A stretch of 24,001 nt of DNA from contig NW_026516912.1 of NCBI RefSeq assembly GCF_025766255.1, forward strand, positions 1 through 24,001, in the 5' to 3' direction. A program made the translations under genes and the position numbers. The notes beneath the pieces were generated by a model that was given only the letters and a program-made list of their open reading frames with translations, was not told the origin of the DNA and did no database searches. Below, in pieces: positions 20,757 to 24,001 of this stretch (the first letter of the stretch is position 1; each line of letters begins with the position of its first letter). The DNA is from Zychaea mexicana. Its lineage: Eukaryota > Mucoromycota > Mucoromycetes > Mucorales > Lichtheimiaceae.

Positions 20757-21519
20757 GCAGCGAGCAGGAATGTTGTTCAAGTGGGTTCGAAATCGAATCT
20801 TGTTCGATGTCATCAGACGGGTATACTGTACTGACGTGAGTCAGCAGGAAGCAAAGGTAGTCTAGGAACGAGGAGCTCAGGAAGAGCGCAACACAGATCT
20901 TTCTTCTTTGGATAGTGACAAGTGATGCGTGTGTCAAACCTCGAACGTTCCAACAGCTTTCCCTTGAAACGAAAACTCCGTAGAGTGAAAGCGCATTGTT
21001 ACGCAACGATTTGGCCAATTTACTTGGTACTCAAAGTGCACAAAGGAATGGCGGGTGAACAAGGTGATCAATGGAGCAACGAGTTACGCGCAAAAGGGTC
21101 AAAAGATGTACAGTAGGAAGTCATCGTTTATGGTGTTATTCTTTTGATCGTCCCAATGGATCTTGAAAGCTGCTAAAAAAAACGTAGAACCCGCACAAAA
21201 ACAAACGAACCGATTAACTTTATCAGCAGCAATGAAAATCAATGAAGGGTGAGTCAGTTTCACTAGCGGCAGCGTATACTTACCATGAGCGGTCAGCTTA
21301 TCTGCGGCAGCACACTTGGATAGAGTATGAATTCGGAATGGATGGAGGGAGGTTACACGGCGTAGTTCAGAGAACTGTTGGGCGGATGGCGAGAATTATA
21401 AAGCAACAGTAGACAAGCACGCTTCACAGTAAAAGATAACGATCTTTTTTTATATACTGCAGCGTTGGAGTCAAGTGTGTGTTGTATCTATTCCCGCACA
21501 CAGCACATGCAATCAAAAG

Positions 21520-22320
21520 ATACTAATCAAATGGAATAGTCTGTGGACTACGCTCTATACTCATGCTGTTTACCTTGTTGGGTGAAGAATAGAAACTGGC
21601 TGCTGGGAGGATCGTGTTCTTAATGTTTACTAATGCTGGATCAGGAACAACTGATGCCGTAGAATCTGTTAAGTTGTTTACCTTGTCAATCACTCCTGTA
21701 TTGCCATTTGATTGCTCACAGAAAAGCATTTCTTCCGTGAATCTACATGCTCATTCACATTCGTGTCTTTGTTTTCGCTTGACACGGTGCCGTGCACGGA
21801 CCCCCTCACAACCAAGCGGCGACAGCATCGGAGGTACAGCAGCCCATGGTGAGAGACACGTACCACTACCGCCGAAGCACGCTTGTCTACTTGACCATCA
21901 GGTACCACTCCTCCTTTCATTTCCTTTGGTGCTGTATCTTTTGTTATGCCATAGTAGGCAACCCACAAGTTGATACGCAACCCGTTATCTGGGCCAATGA
22001 GAATTCACGGGGATTTGAAGTCCCGAACGAGAAAAATGTCTATATAAAGCGAGCAATTTCGCCTTTCTTTTTTCTCTTCTCTTCAGTTCGTTTTGGTACA
22101 GCTTTGGTCTGTAGTACAGATGCACTGCTCTGTGCCATGATCGGGTCATTGCTTGTGCTGGCTATTGTCATAATTCTTCTGATGATCGGCAGATTCAGTG
22201 GTCCGCCCTGAAGAAAAAATTTGCAATATATACCAGTGGGAATGTGGTCATATACTCCGGCAGCCGATCGTGAACCTTCGGGTGCATGTGATGCCAACGG
22301 TATATGTTGGGATAATTAAA
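21520..22320. other. Unresolved block with open frames on both strands
   Basis: Long frames are open on both strands here. On the minus strand, coding-like pieces are GLRINLWVAYYGITKDTAPK (about 21975-21915) and a tail ending ERSPQTIPFD with a stop at 21523. On the plus strand one frame holds a strongly hydrophobic helix (LLCAMIGSLLVLAIVIILLM, about 22125-22185), and a later plus-strand frame ends GACDANGICWDN before a stop near 22317. I could not build a complete gene with start, phases and stop on either strand. A secreted or membrane protein is possible. Confidence 0.3.
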
Positions 22321-23461
22321 ACGAACTTTTTTTTTATTATTTATTACACACAAATAAGAAAATGATAAACAAAATAAAAATATATTTTTCTTTTTCGCAC
22401 TTTCCGCATAAACGTTTTACCGCTTTTGCCTCGCCTTTTTTTTATGTGCACGACAAGTTCCTTTTTCTTTTTTCGCGAACAAAAAGCTAATTACTCCCCC
22501 TCCATCCATTCACAGCTCCGTGCTAAACAAAGCGGGGAACAGTGACAGTGGCTCTGTATCGTAGCCGAAAGTAACACGATCACAATGCTTTGGCACTCTT
22601 TTTCACTTTCTGTGTTCGCCTAAATTGCCAAAGCAATTGTCAAGAAAAAAATTGTTATCGAGGATATGGTCGGTTATTTTATAAGAGGCAACGCCAGAGC
22701 ATACGCCAGCAGACCTGTATAATTGTCAGATCTGTAAAAAATTGGAATGTTTTTTTTTCAGCTGTACGTCTCTCTCACTCTTCCTGCACGTAGCTTATCA
22801 CAACACAATTTTCTTATCATTTTGGGTTTCACCTGGATCGAAAAGCTTGCACTGATCTTTCCGATGTGCCTGCTTTTAAAGCGTGATTCTTATAACAGCT
22901 CTTTCCCTCCCCTTACACCTTCACTTCTCTCTTCCTTTTCTTATTTAACTTTACTTCGTTACATATTTTCAAGGTATGCGTTACCTATTTGAAAGTGATG
23001 ATCGCTCACCAAAGATATCAGGGGGACCTGTTGAAGATATGATATATTTGCTCTACCAAAACATGCACGCACCCACACACACAGGGATGCTGTGTTTTCC
23101 AGGCCAAGCGATTCGTTACTTATATATGACTTTTGCGGCTCGCAAACAATAAACCCGAGTATTGATTGAAGCCTTTTCCTTCGTATCGAGAAGTCGATGG
23201 TTTTAGAAAGAGCCTGTTCTAATGTGTATCTGCGTATCGCTATGATAGCATAGATTTAATGAAGTTACTGGTGGTTACAATAGATCAATCTTCAGGGTCC
23301 CCCTTTTCCAAATAAAATTCAGGTGAGCTACCTGGTTCGACTTGCTTTTCCTTTGTCGGACATATTATTTCACGAGTCCGGATTATGTTATACAGGCTTT
23401 GTTCGATTAAAAGCCTCGTGCCAAATTTCTTTTCGCGCGTCCCCTTTCACATACACGTAAT
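22321..23461. other. AT-rich intergenic region left of the F-box locus
   Basis: Long T and A runs (22325-22450), CT-rich tracts (22900-22950) resembling fungal promoter pyrimidine boxes, and one short ATG ORF (22976-23152, separate entry). No other gene signal was seen. Confidence 0.4.
22976..23152 (+). CDS. Possible 58-aa small ORF after a CT-rich tract (speculative)
   Basis: An ATG ORF of 58 codons starts 25-75 bp after a pyrimidine-rich tract. It begins MRYLFESDDRSPKISGGPVE and ends GQAIRYLYMTFAARKQ. The peptide has balanced composition but no recognisable domain, and the ATG overlaps a donor-like AAGGTATGC, so the site may be a splice signal instead. Chance is the leading alternative. 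Confidence 0.18.
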   Translation: MRYLFESDDRSPKISGGPVEDMIYLLYQNMHAPTHTGMLCFPGQAIRYLYMTFAARKQ

Positions 23462-23770
23462 ATGACTGATTTGATCTCGATTTTGCCTCCCGAATCATTC
23501 AGTACATCTTCTCGTTTATCGGACAGCGGGCTGTGTCGAATGTGTGAAAGTATGTCGCCGCTGGTTATACGCGATCCCCACTTACCAGACAGCCCTGTGG
23601 ACACTGGTGGGAATCTCGCCTGATGCATGGAACAAAAGGAGCGACGCGATGCTTCAATGTTTGGGACAACAAGTCGAATCAGTATACATCAAATCTCAAG
23701 CCACGTATAAAGTACTGGAACGACTTGCTTGGCGAAGATACAGCATTCGCTTCCTTGGTGAAGTAAAACG
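23462..23770 (+). pseudogene. F-box protein locus with two apparent single-base frame breaks
   Basis: F-box proteins are substrate adaptors of SCF ubiquitin ligases. From the ATG at 23462 the frame reads MTDLISILPP, then shifts near 23492-23496 to IIQYIFSFIGQRAVSNV, and shifts again near 23545-23547 to KVCRRWLYAIPTYQTALWTL. Placed end to end these three pieces follow the F-box consensus (LPPE-I-I/F-S-F, then V-C-R-R-W). The third frame continues with VGISPDAWNKRSDAMLQCLG and KSQATYKVLERLAWRRYSIR, as in the region leading into leucine-rich repeats. The line between exon and intron after about 23765 is unclear: a GTAAAA donor could join sequence beyond 23880. Both shifts behave as a missing base and no intron explains them. 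A young pseudogene or two base-calling errors are the options. The gene runs towards the right window edge. Confidence 0.65.
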
Positions 23771-24001
23771 ATACTCTTTTTTTTGCGTTAAGAGGATCGC
23801 GTATTCGGTAGTACTTACTACTGCTTATGCGCAAAAGATATACTAAAGCTTTTTCTTTGTTTTCAATAAAAAAAAATAAGACATCAGCAACCATGTGCAT
23901 AGCAAACAATTACAACCTATTTTCGACAGTAGCACGTTACTGCCAGGATTCATCAGATATTTCTCGCATACGCTAACTGCTCTGACGATTTCATTTCACA
24001 C

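Larger units (their letters stand above)
20064..21519. other. Gene-poor region right of the MITE
   Basis: It contains the decayed tandem repeat at 20471-20600 and a hairpin at 20702-20756 (separate entries), GTA/GTAGCA microsatellite-like sequence near 20295-20320, and short ORFs on both strands with no domain signal. No convincing exon chain was found. Confidence 0.45.

Noticed and set aside
22040..22297. Minus-strand frame as a complete gene
   Set aside because: No ATG at its start, it ends without a splice partner, and its plus strand encodes an equally good membrane helix.
1..24001. CRISPR array, prophage, operon or biosynthetic cluster
   Set aside because: No regular spacer-repeat pattern, no phage genes, and the recognised genes are unrelated eukaryotic housekeeping or secreted proteins with introns.

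Overview
The window looks like nuclear DNA of a filamentous fungus. Genes are intron-rich, introns are short (about 50-110 nt) with GTRNGT donors and mostly YAG acceptors, and the clear protein families are fungal or eukaryotic: a Zn(II)2Cys6 regulator, a Prm10/ThrE-type transporter, an Rsc4-type bromodomain protein, a secreted subtilase with a PA domain, dynactin p25 and an F-box protein. An early-diverging lineage (Mucoromycota-like) is my guess from gene style; this was not tested. Nothing points to bacterial, phage or viral DNA, and there is no CRISPR array.

Layout. Positions 1-1114 (minus) hold the N-terminal part of a Zn(II)2Cys6 transcription factor that runs off the left edge. After about 1.1 kb of divergent promoter comes a five-exon ThrE/Prm10-like membrane transporter (2222-4666, plus), then a two-exon hypothetical protein (4881-5830, plus). 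This converges, with 143 bp between the two stop codons, on a 12-exon gene (5974-9454, minus) for an Rsc4-like chromatin-remodelling subunit with bromodomain, ankyrin, AT-hook, bromodomain and C-terminal Rsc4-like parts. All exon phases close, giving 865 codons before the stop.

Positions 9455-12289 are a gene-poor stretch with a 160-bp TA-flanked MITE-like element, one isolated pogo/Tigger-like terminal repeat and only weak ORFs. Then come three minus-strand genes: an 11-exon secreted subtilase (12290-15719, 889 aa), six-exon dynactin p25 (15938-16908, 188 aa) and a five-exon EF-hand protein (17051-18347, 314 aa). The last two lie head to tail, 142 bp apart.

The right third (18348-24001) is accessory in character: a possible small nuclear-protein locus with a KEN-like motif (18.8-19.5 kb), a well-defined 389-bp MITE with 22-bp terminal inverted repeats and TA flanks (19675-20063), a decayed tandem repeat (20.5 kb), an unresolved GC-richer block (21.5-22.3 kb), and at the edge an F-box locus whose first 90 bases carry two apparent single-base frame breaks.

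The recognised genes do not form a pathway. They are ordinary neighbours covering transcription, membrane transport, chromatin remodelling, secreted proteolysis and microtubule-motor cargo binding. I found no convincing new multi-gene system. The most useful leads are the two non-autonomous transposons, the two-frame N-terminus of the EF-hand gene, the broken F-box gene, and the placement of introns at all three catalytic motifs of the subtilase. Exon borders were worked out by hand from splice signals and phase, not from transcripts.
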